Below, piece after piece: positions 8,614 to 17,276 of a DNA stretch of 61,784 nucleotides. Each line of letters starts with the position of its first letter. Position 1 is the stretch's first letter. Origin of the DNA: Flavobacteriales bacterium. Its GTDB lineage: Bacteria; Bacteroidota; Bacteroidia; Flavobacteriales_C; GCA-002722245. A program made the translations under genes and the position numbers. The notes under the pieces are model-generated. The model ran no database searches. It saw only the letters and a list, made by a program, of their open reading frames with translations, and was not told the origin of the DNA. Where the stretch lies: the NCBI GenBank assembly GCA_029251005.1, contig JAQXEE010000022.1:1-61784 (forward strand), given 5' to 3'.

Positions 8614-8704
8614 ACGACTAATTTAACCTGTTGGTGTTTGTTTTACATTATCGTTATTATCCGAACCAAATTCCCTGTTATTAGAGGAGAAATAAAACAC
8701 AAAA

Positions 8705-8731
8705 AAAAGCCACTCAATTTGGGTGGCTTTT
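8705..8731 (-). terminator. Rho-independent terminator of the deacetylase gene
   Basis: AAAAGCCAC (8705-8713) pairs with GTGGCTTTT (8723-8731); the minus-strand transcript runs into a long U tract (bases 8708 down to 8701). It lies 22 bases past the deacetylase stop. Confidence 0.85.
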
Positions 8732-8752
8732 AATATTTATATTATTCTTATT

Positions 8753-11023
8753 TTACTTAGATTTTACAAACTTTACCATTAAAGCTGAATGATCAAGTTT
8801 GATAAAGTAAATTCCTTCTGACAAATTTCTAACATCGGTGTTTTTAGTTGAAGTCGTCTTTACTAATTTACCTGTTTGATCAAAAATATACGCTAATTTA
8901 AAATCAGTATCTATTGTTAAATTAGAGGTTGTAGGATTAGGGAAAATATTAAAAGATTGATCTTGTATAATTTCTCGACTATTCGTAGGGCTATCCAAAA
9001 TATCAATGTAGTTAACATTTACATTCCCAACAACAAAGTCTAGTTTTAATAAATGAATTCCTTTCGTTAAATATAATGCATAAGAATAATCTACAGTTTG
9101 ATAATCCCCCCAACCACTCGTATACATCATATCCTTAGCTGGCATCCAATCCGCATCATCAATTGATAATTTCACCTTACCTAAAGCATTGCTTTCTAAG
9201 GCATATTGGGCAACGTTAAACGCTACATTATACCAACCATCTGCCTGAACATCTATAGTGTACTCTAACCATTCTCCGCTAACTGTAAACCCAACACCAT
9301 AATCTGTTGAACTTGCTATTAACCCAATATCAACTGCACTATTTGCTCTGTATGGGTTATCATTAGCAGAGGGCTCCCACTCAGAATACTCTTCATTAAA
9401 AGCAACACCATCTCCGCCTTCGTCGAAATCTTCAGCTTCAACTCTTCCTGGTATACTAATTTCACTCCCTCCAAATGGAGTTTGTCCGGTAAATAAGTCT
9501 TGAACAACAAGAGAAATATTATCTGTTGCAAAAAGCCCACCTTCATCTTCAGCTTTGAAAGTAATTGTTGTCGAACCTGTCCAACTAGCTACAGGAGATA
9601 TCGTTGCTATTCCATTTAAAACACTAATCGTAACTCCAGTATAACCAGAAACAGTGAAAACTAAATTATTATCTACTGTTTCTTCATCTTCAAAAACAGC
9701 ATTCAAATCAACTGTAAATTCATCAAAATCCACTAGTAAACTTCCATAATTTGAAGCTGCGTTATCAACATAAGGACTTTGATTTCCTCCTGAACCTGTT
9801 TTATAAATCTCTAATTCCCCTTCATGCGGGTAAACATTGATGTACAATTTACCATTTGCTTGCGTAAAATCGCTTACTGGCAAACCATCTTGTTTAACAG
9901 ACCAACCTCCAGTTAATCCATCTAAATCAACAACTACAGTCACCGAAGTTTTAACAGAAAGTCCACTTAAATAAGATGCAACGTTTACATTATATTCTCC
10001 ACCAATAGTATTCCATGACACATATATTTTATCATCTTCTGCTACGTAATTTAAATTTGGAGAATACTTTAATTTTTGGATTTGGTAAGTTAAAATCTCT
10101 GATACAGTACCAACCCACAACGTTCCCTCTTCAACCTTGTCCTGTAGATAGGTAACGTGAGCTCTGTAAGACTCTTCTTTAACAGATCCCCAGCCTGTAA
10201 GACCAACATTATGTAACTCCCTATTCGCCCACATACCTGTAGCAATAGCATTATCAACTTCATTATTTAAAACGGCTATTTGATTAGCAACATCCATAGC
10301 TTGATCATCGGCATCAAAAACTTGAACCGCCGTTCTAAAAAAACCGTCAGTGTCAGGAAAAAACGAGGATTCATCAGAGTTCTCATAACCTTCTCTGTGA
10401 AAATTTGCATCTGGAGAATAAGGACCAGACCAACCTGTTCTTGATCCTATATAACCTAAATCTTTCAATTTATTATTTGCTAGCGTAGTAAAACGATCAT
10501 AAGGAAAGATATAATAAACTGGTTCAAAGCCTGTGTTGTTCGTAATTGAATTATGTGCCGTTACTAATTGTGTATTAAAATCTGGATAACTTGAGTTTTC
10601 ACCCCAAAAGGTTGGTCCGTCATCACAAGCTCCACCACCTGGCCACAAAGCATTACCTACTGCGCAATTGTGGGTATGTGAATGACTTATTATTTCATGA
10701 TTGTGTTGAGCCATCATTACATTCTTAGCGTAACTATATGGAGATAAATACCCATTTATGTTTCGTTCAATTTCACAACTACTTGCAATTGCACCAAACG
10801 TAAACTTTATTCCTCGATTACTACAAATTGTATCAGCATATTGCCAAATCCCATCAACTCCGGGATCTCCATAATCATCATGAATCATAGTATACGCACC
10901 ATCAGCATCATTCTTCCAATCAGCAATGTGAATAGTAGGGTTTTGAGAAATGAGTTCAAAAGTTGAAACACAAAATAAAAAAATGACTAAGAGTTGTGCA
11001 AAAGGAAATTTCAATTTAAACAT
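8753..11023 (-). CDS. T9SS-secreted polysaccharide deacetylase with Ig-like and CBM6/35-like domains
   Basis: 756 residues. A signal peptide (LLVIFLFCVSTFELISQ) is followed by a NodB-type deacetylase domain. Its metal-site candidates are Asp49/Asp50 in MIHDDYGD and His114/His118 in SHSHTHN. Next come a cadherin/Ig-like sandwich (about 430-510, e.g. TITFKAEDEGG), a CBM6/35-like carbohydrate-binding module (PGRVEAEDFDEGGDGVAF ... GEWLEYTIDV) and a type A T9SS sorting domain in the last 66 residues (FNIFPNPT ... LSEGIYFIKL). It is therefore exported by the type IX system and probably surface-bound or released, removing acetyl groups from an unknown polysaccharide. The gene stands alone with its own terminator. 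Domain calls are firm; the substrate is not known. Confidence 0.85.
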   Translation of the reverse strand: MFKLKFPFAQLLVIFLFCVSTFELISQNPTIHIADWKNDADGAYTMIHDDYGDPGVDGIWQYADTICSNRGIKFTFGAIASSCEIERNINGYLSPYSYAKNVMMAQHNHEIISHSHTHNCAVGNALWPGGGACDDGPTFWGENSSYPDFNTQLVTAHNSITNNTGFEPVYYIFPYDRFTTLANNKLKDLGYIGSRTGWSGPYSPDANFHREGYENSDESSFFPDTDGFFRTAVQVFDADDQAMDVANQIAVLNNEVDNAIATGMWANRELHNVGLTGWGSVKEESYRAHVTYLQDKVEEGTLWVGTVSEILTYQIQKLKYSPNLNYVAEDDKIYVSWNTIGGEYNVNVASYLSGLSVKTSVTVVVDLDGLTGGWSVKQDGLPVSDFTQANGKLYINVYPHEGELEIYKTGSGGNQSPYVDNAASNYGSLLVDFDEFTVDLNAVFEDEETVDNNLVFTVSGYTGVTISVLNGIATISPVASWTGSTTITFKAEDEGGLFATDNISLVVQDLFTGQTPFGGSEISIPGRVEAEDFDEGGDGVAFNEEYSEWEPSANDNPYRANSAVDIGLIASSTDYGVGFTVSGEWLEYTIDVQADGWYNVAFNVAQYALESNALGKVKLSIDDADWMPAKDMMYTSGWGDYQTVDYSYALYLTKGIHLLKLDFVVGNVNVNYIDILDSPTNSREIIQDQSFNIFPNPTTSNLTIDTDFKLAYIFDQTGKLVKTTSTKNTDVRNLSEGIYFIKLDHSALMVKFVKSK

Positions 11024-11450
11024 AGTAATACTTAATAGTTTTATTCTGAATCGTAAATTAATAGTTCAAAATCTTATTGAACTGTAAATACGATAAAAAA
11101 TCTTAGGCTTGAAAGATTAATTCAACATACAATATAATTATTTTTTAAACACAATAAAAGTCGAATTTAAAACTCTTAAATATGATATGCCTTTAAAAGG
11201 TTAAAACTTAGCATTTTTAAAAAAATGTTTCACAATACTTAAAAAGTATTTTAGGAAATCACCATTTATTAAGATGCATTTGATAGACTGATCGAATTCG
11301 AACACCTATACTGAAGAGGTTAAATACATACTTATTCGGTTAAAAATGAAAACCATTAAAAACAAACTCAATCTTATTTAAAGAGTGAGTCAAAACATAA
11401 AAAAGGCCAACCCACAATTGGATTAGCCTTTTTTAAAATATTTTTTATTT
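11024..11450. other. Non-coding 427 bp between two minus-strand genes
   Basis: AT-rich with no convincing gene. It holds the terminator of the Bax1-type gene at its right end (11399-11434) and a short perfect hairpin AATACTT/AAGTATT with a 3-base loop at 11234-11250, of unknown role. The upstream region of the deacetylase occupies the left part, but I see no clear promoter. Confidence 0.6.
11399..11434 (-). terminator. Rho-independent terminator of the Bax inhibitor-1 family gene
   Basis: AAAAAAGGC (11399-11407) pairs with GCCTTTTTT (11426-11434), with a further AA/TT pairing inside a longer loop. The minus-strand transcript ends in a U run. It lies 17 bases after the stop at 11451. Confidence 0.7.
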
Positions 11451-12152
11451 TTAGTCTCTACTCATGAAAATTTGAAGAACATAGTAGAACAACAACATAA
11501 ACGAAGCAAACAAGCCTAATGCAGCAGCAACGTGTTGAGTGCTATGGTAATCATGTACCAGTCTCGATGTTTGAAATAAAATTGAGCCACCAGCCAGCAA
11601 TACCATCGCAGCACTAAACCACAATCCTAAATCAAAGCCAAATAGAGAGCCTGCAATGATCATTGCAAAAGCGACACCAAATCCTACCATTAAAATACTT
11701 CTCAAGAAAGAAAAATCTTTTCCTGAAAAAATTGCAATACCTGACAAAGCTGTAAAAAGTCCAGCGCTCACAACTCCTGCTTGACCAATTATTTGAGTTG
11801 CTTCTCCTTGAAACTGCTCACTATATAAAACGATCATAAACAATGGTAAAAAAATCAAAGCTTCAAGAAAAGCATACAGAAATAGACCAATATATTGCTT
11901 TTGGATATTACCGGGTTCCTGTGCCCATTTATTAGCAATCCAAGTTCCTCCCATAAATAATAAGATAACAATTATCCAATTATTCGCCATTGAAATTCCA
12001 AGTTCAATACCAATTTCAGAATTGAGCAACAAAGCCTCAAAACCAACAAATGCTAAAATAGCTAACGCTACGTGGGCATAAGTTCTCTTGATAAAAGTAA
12101 CTCGATCCACCTCGGTTACATTATAAATATTAAAGTTAAATCCTTGTTCCAT
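11451..12152 (-). CDS. Bax inhibitor-1 / YccA family membrane protein
   Basis: 233 residues with about seven hydrophobic helices and a family-typical start (FIKRTYAHVALAILAFVGFEALLL). Bax inhibitor-1 (UPF0005/YccA) proteins are inner-membrane channels or protease modulators; YccA inhibits FtsH in E. coli and BsYetJ leaks calcium. The C-terminal part (LLAGGSILFQTSRLVHDYHSTQHVAAALGLF) carries the Asp-containing helix typical of the family. It has its own promoter-like element and terminator, so is monocistronic. The family is certain; the role in this organism is not. Confidence 0.9.
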   Translation of the reverse strand: MEQGFNFNIYNVTEVDRVTFIKRTYAHVALAILAFVGFEALLLNSEIGIELGISMANNWIIVILLFMGGTWIANKWAQEPGNIQKQYIGLFLYAFLEALIFLPLFMIVLYSEQFQGEATQIIGQAGVVSAGLFTALSGIAIFSGKDFSFLRSILMVGFGVAFAMIIAGSLFGFDLGLWFSAAMVLLAGGSILFQTSRLVHDYHSTQHVAAALGLFASFMLLFYYVLQIFMSRD

Positions 12153-12171
12153 TTTGTTAAGTTTTGTGATA

Positions 12172-12179
12172 CAAATATA
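12172..12179 (-). promoter_or_regulatory. -7 promoter element TATATTTG
   Basis: Read on the minus strand this is TATATTTG, an exact TAnnTTTG match, 19 bases before the ATG of the Bax inhibitor-1 family gene. No clear -33 TTG. Confidence 0.5.
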
Positions 12180-12223
12180 TTAATTCATCTTTTAAAATTA
12201 ATCTTAAAAATACTTAAAAAAGA

Positions 12224-12252
12224 TTGTAGCTCTTTTTTAAGTAATATCTTTA
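12224..12252 (+). promoter_or_regulatory. Promoter: TTG (-33) and TATCTTTA (-7), 18-base spacer
   Basis: TTG at 12224-12226 and TATCTTTA at 12245-12252 are separated by 18 bases, within the range known for Flavobacterium-type promoters. The element ends 13 bases before the ATG at 12266. Confidence 0.5.
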
Positions 12253-12265
12253 TGAAAAAGGTTTG

Positions 12266-12703
12266 ATGAATCAACTCTGGCTTATATTAGGAATCTTTTG
12301 CCTTAGTGCTCTTAAGCTCTTAATAACACCATCTATTGCTGTTATAGAGGGTGAAGTATCTCTATTCATAATTGCAATATCCTCCAGTTTAGGAGCATCA
12401 TTTGGATCAATCTTATTTTTCTTTTTAGGAAAAAAAATCATTAAAATAATTGAAAATAAATTTTCTAAAAAATTAAAAAAAATACCTTTTACAAAAAATC
12501 GAAAAATAATATCTTTTAAAAATAAGTTTAATGTTTTTGGTGTTAGCATGAGTATTGGAATTTTATCTGTTCCGATTGGATCAGTTTTAGTTGCAAAATA
12601 TTTTTCAAAAAATAAAAAAGCAATACCATCTTTAATAGCAGCCTCTTTCATTTGGGCCTTTTCATTAACCTACTTCACAGCACTTGTAAGTTTAATATTT
12701 TAA
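12266..12703 (+). CDS. Small multi-pass membrane protein, unknown
   Basis: 145 residues from the ATG at 12266 (a TTG one codon earlier is in frame but less likely). Four hydrophobic segments flank a very basic loop (KKIIKIIENKFSKKLKKIP), so the loop should face the cytosol. It loosely resembles small export or VTT-type membrane proteins (GASFGSILFFFLGKK; GILSVPIGSVLVAKYF), but I cannot assign a family. It is expressed from its own promoter and divergent from the Bax1-type gene. Confidence 0.65.
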   Translation: MNQLWLILGIFCLSALKLLITPSIAVIEGEVSLFIIAISSSLGASFGSILFFFLGKKIIKIIENKFSKKLKKIPFTKNRKIISFKNKFNVFGVSMSIGILSVPIGSVLVAKYFSKNKKAIPSLIAASFIWAFSLTYFTALVSLIF

Positions 12704-13014
12704 TCAATTCCTTACATTATTTGGAGCTGCAAATACTCTTATTTTAGGTTAGCTTGATGGAATTAAACTTATTTTAATTCTTTGCACACTAGATCGTCAA
12801 CCTTTACCTGAGCTTAAAACCTTTTAAAAGTTTAAAATGCATGAACCCCATCATTTTGTAATACCAACAAGTAAAGTAAATAACATATACCACTTACAGT
12901 CAGGTTTTTAGGTTAAAAATAAGCATTTTTTTCACAAAAAGATACAGGAAACTTTAACGCAAAAAAAAGGTACTATTTAAAGCACCTTTTTTTATTTTGA
13001 AATAAAATAAAAAA
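12704..13014. other. Non-coding 311 bp between convergent genes
   Basis: AT-rich spacer between the small membrane protein and rpe. Apart from the terminator at 12962-12993 I see nothing. Confidence 0.6.
12962..12993 (-). terminator. Rho-independent terminator of rpe (probably bidirectional)
   Basis: A-run plus GGT (12962-12971) pairs with ACC plus T-run (12984-12993), with an inner CT/AG pair. A runs of A and T on both sides let it act on either strand; its position 21 bases after the rpe stop marks rpe as the main user. Confidence 0.75.
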
Positions 13015-13686
13015 TTAAATACTTTTTACAATCGTCTCCAATCTTTTTAATTGAGCAACAGCTTCTGATGGATTTTCAGCTTTAAAAACGCTACTTCCCG
13101 CGACCAATACATCTGCACCACATTCAACTAATAACTTAGCATTATCAGTACCAACACCACCGTCAATTTCGATTAAAGCATTAGATTCAGACTCAACAAT
13201 AAGCGCTTTTAGTTCCTGCACTTTATTAAAAGTATTTCTGATGAAGCTTTGACCTCCAAAACCAGGATTAACACTCATTATACAAACCAAATCAAGATCA
13301 GCTATTACATCTTTTAAAAGGTGAATAGGCGTATGTGGATTTAAAGCAACTCCAGCTTTCATACCTTCAGCCTTTATAGCCTGTATTGTTCTGTGTAAGT
13401 GATCACAAGCTTCATAATGCACAGTTAATACATCAGCACCTGCCTTTTTAAACGTAGAAATATATCTATCTGGTTCTACAATCATTAAATGAACATCTAA
13501 AGGTTTTTTAGCATGTTTCTTAATCGCTTCCATCACTGGAAATCCAAAGGAAATATTAGGAACAAAAACACCATCCATAATATCAATATGAAACCAATCA
13601 GCTTCACTATTATTAATCATTTCAACGTCTCTCTGAATGTTCGCAAAATCTGCGGCTAGTACTGAAGGTGCAATCTTATGGTTCAT
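13015..13686 (-). CDS. rpe: Ribulose-phosphate 3-epimerase
   Basis: Interconverts ribulose 5-phosphate and xylulose 5-phosphate in the cytosolic pentose phosphate pathway. The 223-residue length is normal. TIM-barrel motifs are present in order: IAPSVLAADF, HIDIMDGVFVPN (metal ligands His33 and Asp35, catalytic Asp), DVHLMIVEPD, MSVNPGFGGQSF and ALIEIDGGVG. It is monocistronic, with a terminator behind it and a promoter-like TAATTTCG ahead. A transaldolase of the same pathway lies far away at 55.3 kb. Confidence 0.95.
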   Translation of the reverse strand: MNHKIAPSVLAADFANIQRDVEMINNSEADWFHIDIMDGVFVPNISFGFPVMEAIKKHAKKPLDVHLMIVEPDRYISTFKKAGADVLTVHYEACDHLHRTIQAIKAEGMKAGVALNPHTPIHLLKDVIADLDLVCIMSVNPGFGGQSFIRNTFNKVQELKALIVESESNALIEIDGGVGTDNAKLLVECGADVLVAGSSVFKAENPSEAVAQLKRLETIVKSI

Positions 13687-13702
13687 TTTAAAAAATTTAA
13701 CA

Positions 13703-13736
13703 CGAAATTAGTTACTTTAAAGGAGTTTTGCATCAA
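13703..13736 (-). promoter_or_regulatory. rpe promoter: TTG and TAATTTCG, 23-base spacer
   Basis: On the minus strand TTG (13734-13736) is followed after 23 bases by TAATTTCG (13703-13710), a one-base variant of TAnnTTTG. The ATG is 16 bases further on. The same TAATTTCG appears before the phosphohexomutase. Confidence 0.4.
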
Positions 13737-13827
13737 AATTATACAGGAGGTTATAAACAATAGTAGTTAATAAACATTTTCATTCCTCCTTTAAAAAACC
13801 ATTAGATTAAGATAATTTAGCAATGGA

Positions 13828-14559
13828 ATGCTCGCAATTGTAAAAAAAGAAATACGATATTTTTTCAGCTCATTGATAGGACCAATTGTTTTGGTTTTAT
13901 TTCTAGTAACCAACTCTTTGTTTTTATGGGTGGTTCCAATCAATGATTATTTACATGTTTTAAACTCTGGGTTCGCCTCACTCGAGCCTTTATTTTCACT
14001 AGCACCTTGGATGTATCTTGTTTTAATCCCAGCAATGACTATGAGAGGATTTGCTGAAGAAAAATCGAATGGTACTATCGAATTATTACTTACAAGACCT
14101 TTAACCGAACTGCAAATTATTCTCGGTAAATTCCTAGCTTATTTCACATTACTACTTCTTACACTTGTTCCAACCTTAATTTATTACTTCTCCATTCAGT
14201 ATTTATCTAATGGAAGTATCGATCAAGGTGCAACTTGGGGTTCTTACTTAGGATTAATCCTTTTAGGAGCAAGTTTTATATCAATTGGTTTGTTTTCATC
14301 GGTGGCTACTAGCAATCAAATTATTGCTCTTTTGATCAGCATACTTCTTTGTTTGTTCTTCTACTTCGGTTTTTCATTAATTGGAGATTCAACACCAGAT
14401 TCTTCCTTTAGCTATATCATACAACAGTTTGGAATAGAAGAGCATTATTATAGTATTAGTAGAGGTTTGATTGATTCAAGAGATATTGTCTACTATTTCT
14501 GTCTAATGAGCATTTTCACATTATTAACAAAGTTGGCATTAGTTAGTCGAAAATGGTAA
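13828..14559 (+). CDS. gldF: Gliding motility ABC transporter permease GldF
   Basis: 243 residues with six hydrophobic segments of the ABC-2 permease type. Characteristic sequence includes MLAIVKKEIRYFFSSLIGPI, LFSLAPWMYLVLIPAMTMR, the coupling-helix motif FAEEKSNGTIELLLTRPL and LGKFLAYF. GldF is the inner-membrane permease that with GldG and the ATPase GldA is needed for gliding in Flavobacterium johnsoniae. gldG follows 4 bases later; gldA is not in the window, as is usual. Start ATG at 13828, with a promoter-like TAATTTAG at 13813-13820. Confidence 0.93.
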   Translation: MLAIVKKEIRYFFSSLIGPIVLVLFLVTNSLFLWVVPINDYLHVLNSGFASLEPLFSLAPWMYLVLIPAMTMRGFAEEKSNGTIELLLTRPLTELQIILGKFLAYFTLLLLTLVPTLIYYFSIQYLSNGSIDQGATWGSYLGLILLGASFISIGLFSSVATSNQIIALLISILLCLFFYFGFSLIGDSTPDSSFSYIIQQFGIEEHYYSISRGLIDSRDIVYYFCLMSIFTLLTKLALVSRKW

Positions 14560-14563
14560 AATA

Positions 14564-16273
14564 ATGATTAAACACAAGTTAAAAGATATCACTAACTTTT
14601 TATCAGGAGCAATCATTTTAAGCCTGGTACTTATCTTCAGTTATTTTTCATTTTTTAAAATTGATTTAACTGAAGATGATCGATTCACATTAAACGATTC
14701 TACAATCGAATTGATATCAAACTTAGATGATGTTGTTGAATTTAAAATTTACTTAGATAGTGAGCATTTACCAGCCAATTTGACCCGTGTTAAAACCTCA
14801 ATTATTGAGACTATTGAGGAGTTTTCAGACCTTTCTGATGGTGACATTGAATATGAATTCATAGATGTTTATAAAGATATAGAAGACCCAAAAGCACGTG
14901 AAAAAGAATTACTGCGTTTACAGAAAAAAGGGTTACAACTTAAAATCATCGCTGTTCCTAATTTAAACGGACAAGTCGAACGAATTTACATTCCATTAGG
15001 TGCTATTGCTTTTCATAACGGTCGCTCTATAACAGTGCCTTTTACTAGACAAAAAAAAGGAAACAACCCAACTAGTTACGAAAAAGAAATTGAAGAATTA
15101 GAATTTGAAATCACCAACGGTATAAGGAAACTAAGGCAAGACACGATGAAAAACGTAGCGTTTCTTCAAGGCCATGGAGAACTAGGAAGATATGATGTTG
15201 AAGATTTTTCAAAAGCACTTTATGAATATTATCAGACAGGCCCCGCATACTTAACTGATAAAGAAGGAAACTCTAAAATAAATGCACTTGATGGAGTTGA
15301 TTTGTTAGTTATCGCTAAACCAATGAATAAGTTCACACAGAAGGAACAATTTATTTTAGATCAATTTATAATGAAAGGTGGTAAAGTCCTTTGGATGTTA
15401 GAAGGAGCTAGAGGAGCTGAATTAGACAGTATGCAAACGCAAGGCTTGCTTTTTCCATATCCTTTAGAAACTGGACTTGATGCAATGCTCTTTAAATATG
15501 GAGTACGAGTTGATAAAAATATTGTTGAGGATTTACAATGTTCTAAAATCCCAATACAAACTACCGCAAATGGTGAAGGGAGAGGTTTTAAATTATACAA
15601 ATGGATATATAATCCAGTTTTAACATCAAATAACAAGCACCTAATCACCAAAAATTTAAATCCTATTAAATTAGAGTTTGCAAGTAGTTTAGATTCTGTT
15701 CCCGTAAAAGGTGTTTCACATTTAACCTTATTGGAGACATCAGGGAACAATAAATATAAGAAACTTCCTTCAAGAATTACATTTAACGAAACAGCAAATA
15801 GAGAAATCAAACCTCATACTTTTACAGCCGGAAAGAGACCCATAGCAATGCTTTTAAAAGGTAATTTTAATTCTTACTTCAAAAACAGAATTGCACCTAG
15901 TTTCGCCAATCATCCTTCAATTAGTTTTAAAACAAAAAGTGAATTTACAAACATGATTGTAATAAGCGATGGAGATATTTGTAAAAACTGGTTTTCGAGT
16001 AAAAATGAAATTATTCCTCTAGGAACAGATCAGTTCACTAAAGTGCATTATGACAATAAAAAATTCTTAGTGAATTGCGCCAATTTCTTATTGGACGATG
16101 AAGAATTAATTGAAGTAAGATCTAAGAAGATTAAAATGAGATTATTAGATCCTAAATTGGTGAAAGGTGAAAAGTCGTTTATGCAATTACTAAATGTTGG
16201 TCTTCCAATTGCCCTTATTTTACTGTTTAGCTTTGCTTTCATATTTTTTAGAAAAATGAGGTTTTCAAAATAA
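14564..16273 (+). CDS. gldG: Gliding motility ABC transporter component GldG
   Basis: 569 residues. An N-terminal membrane helix (GAIILSLVLIFSYFSFF) leads to a large extracytoplasmic region starting with the GldG motif (DDRFTLNDSTIELI). Near residue 200 begins a GIFT-like/DUF4350-type domain (VAFLQGHGELG, VDLLVIAKPMNKFTQKE). A C-terminal membrane helix (VGLPIALILLFSFAFIFF) ends in a basic tail. GldG works with GldF in the gliding-associated ABC complex. It lies 4 bases after gldF and 6 bases before the DUF4340 gene, so all three should be co-translated. The assignment is firm from sequence and synteny. Confidence 0.93.
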   Translation: MIKHKLKDITNFLSGAIILSLVLIFSYFSFFKIDLTEDDRFTLNDSTIELISNLDDVVEFKIYLDSEHLPANLTRVKTSIIETIEEFSDLSDGDIEYEFIDVYKDIEDPKAREKELLRLQKKGLQLKIIAVPNLNGQVERIYIPLGAIAFHNGRSITVPFTRQKKGNNPTSYEKEIEELEFEITNGIRKLRQDTMKNVAFLQGHGELGRYDVEDFSKALYEYYQTGPAYLTDKEGNSKINALDGVDLLVIAKPMNKFTQKEQFILDQFIMKGGKVLWMLEGARGAELDSMQTQGLLFPYPLETGLDAMLFKYGVRVDKNIVEDLQCSKIPIQTTANGEGRGFKLYKWIYNPVLTSNNKHLITKNLNPIKLEFASSLDSVPVKGVSHLTLLETSGNNKYKKLPSRITFNETANREIKPHTFTAGKRPIAMLLKGNFNSYFKNRIAPSFANHPSISFKTKSEFTNMIVISDGDICKNWFSSKNEIIPLGTDQFTKVHYDNKKFLVNCANFLLDDEELIEVRSKKIKMRLLDPKLVKGEKSFMQLLNVGLPIALILLFSFAFIFFRKMRFSK

Positions 16274-16279
16274 ATAACA

Positions 16280-17275
16280 ATGAGAAAGCAACTCATTATT
16301 TTAGTAACATTACTAACTTCCCTAATTATTGGTTTGATATATTTTTTCAATTCAAACACCAATAACTTATCTCAAAAAGAGGAAAGAGAATTTGCGATTA
16401 AAAACACTAGTAAAATCACTAAAATTTTTTTGGTAAACGCTGAAGGAAAAAGAATTACGCTTGAGAAAGTTAATAATCATTGGCTCATAGACAACAAATA
16501 CGTTGCTAGACCATCAAGAGTTGATTTATTGCTAAAAACAGCGAAAGGCATACAAGTACAACAAAGGGTTCCAAAAGCTCAAACTCAGCAAGTTTTCAAA
16601 AATCTTACTACAAACCATATTAAAGCTGAATTTTATGAAAATGAACAACTAGTAAAAGCCTACTTTATTGGCAGTGCCGACAGGAATTCAACAGGAACTT
16701 ACGCCCTACTTATCAATCCAGAAAACTATAAAAATGCCTCCACACCATTTATCACGCACCTACTCGGTTTTCAAGGTTATTTAACACCACGATTCGAACC
16801 AACCTTAAATACGTGGAGAGATTTAAAAGTATTTTTTTTTCCTAAAAATGCGATTCAATCGATTAAGCTAGAGTACCCCAATTCACCCAAAGATAACTTC
16901 ACAATTACTTTAACAAATGGAAGCTATAAGATAACACAAAACGGAAAGTCAAAAGCAACAAATCAAGTAGCCATAAAAAAGTATTTGTTAAATTTTAAAT
17001 CTGTTGCTGCCGAAAGACTTGTTGAGAGCCCCGAAACAATTTTAAAGTTCAAGAAAAAACAACCTTGGTTTAAATTATCAGTAGAAAATCTGTTAGGGAA
17101 AACGATAAAAGTTATTGGGTACAAGAAAGAAATGCCTAAAGGGTCTACTAATGCACTAGGGCTTCCTTTAAAATTTGATCCCGATCGGTTTTATGGAGCT
17201 TGCTTTAACCAAGATTTTTGCATTTTACAGCATTACGTTTTTGATCCCATATTAACTAAATACGCGGATTTTTAA
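16280..17275 (+). CDS. DUF4340-like membrane-anchored protein, probable partner of GldFG
   Basis: 331 residues. One N-terminal membrane helix (LIILVTLLTSLIIGLIYFF) is followed by a beta-rich extracytoplasmic part: ITKIFLVNAEGKRITLEKVNNHWLI (read as two motifs around residues 45-70) and a second similar repeat (SIKLEYPNSPKDNFTITL ... GSYKI). This double pattern is typical of DUF4340. In many bacteria DUF4340 proteins are encoded behind GldG-like and ABC-2 permease genes. Here the gene follows gldG by 6 bases. It is probably a third envelope component of the complex, which is inference. Confidence 0.75.
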   Translation: MRKQLIILVTLLTSLIIGLIYFFNSNTNNLSQKEEREFAIKNTSKITKIFLVNAEGKRITLEKVNNHWLIDNKYVARPSRVDLLLKTAKGIQVQQRVPKAQTQQVFKNLTTNHIKAEFYENEQLVKAYFIGSADRNSTGTYALLINPENYKNASTPFITHLLGFQGYLTPRFEPTLNTWRDLKVFFFPKNAIQSIKLEYPNSPKDNFTITLTNGSYKITQNGKSKATNQVAIKKYLLNFKSVAAERLVESPETILKFKKKQPWFKLSVENLLGKTIKVIGYKKEMPKGSTNALGLPLKFDPDRFYGACFNQDFCILQHYVFDPILTKYADF

Positions 17276-17276
17276 T

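Noticed and set aside
9319-9546. Second minus-strand frame inside the deacetylase gene
   Set aside because: It lies in another frame of a conserved CBM-like region and has no support of its own.
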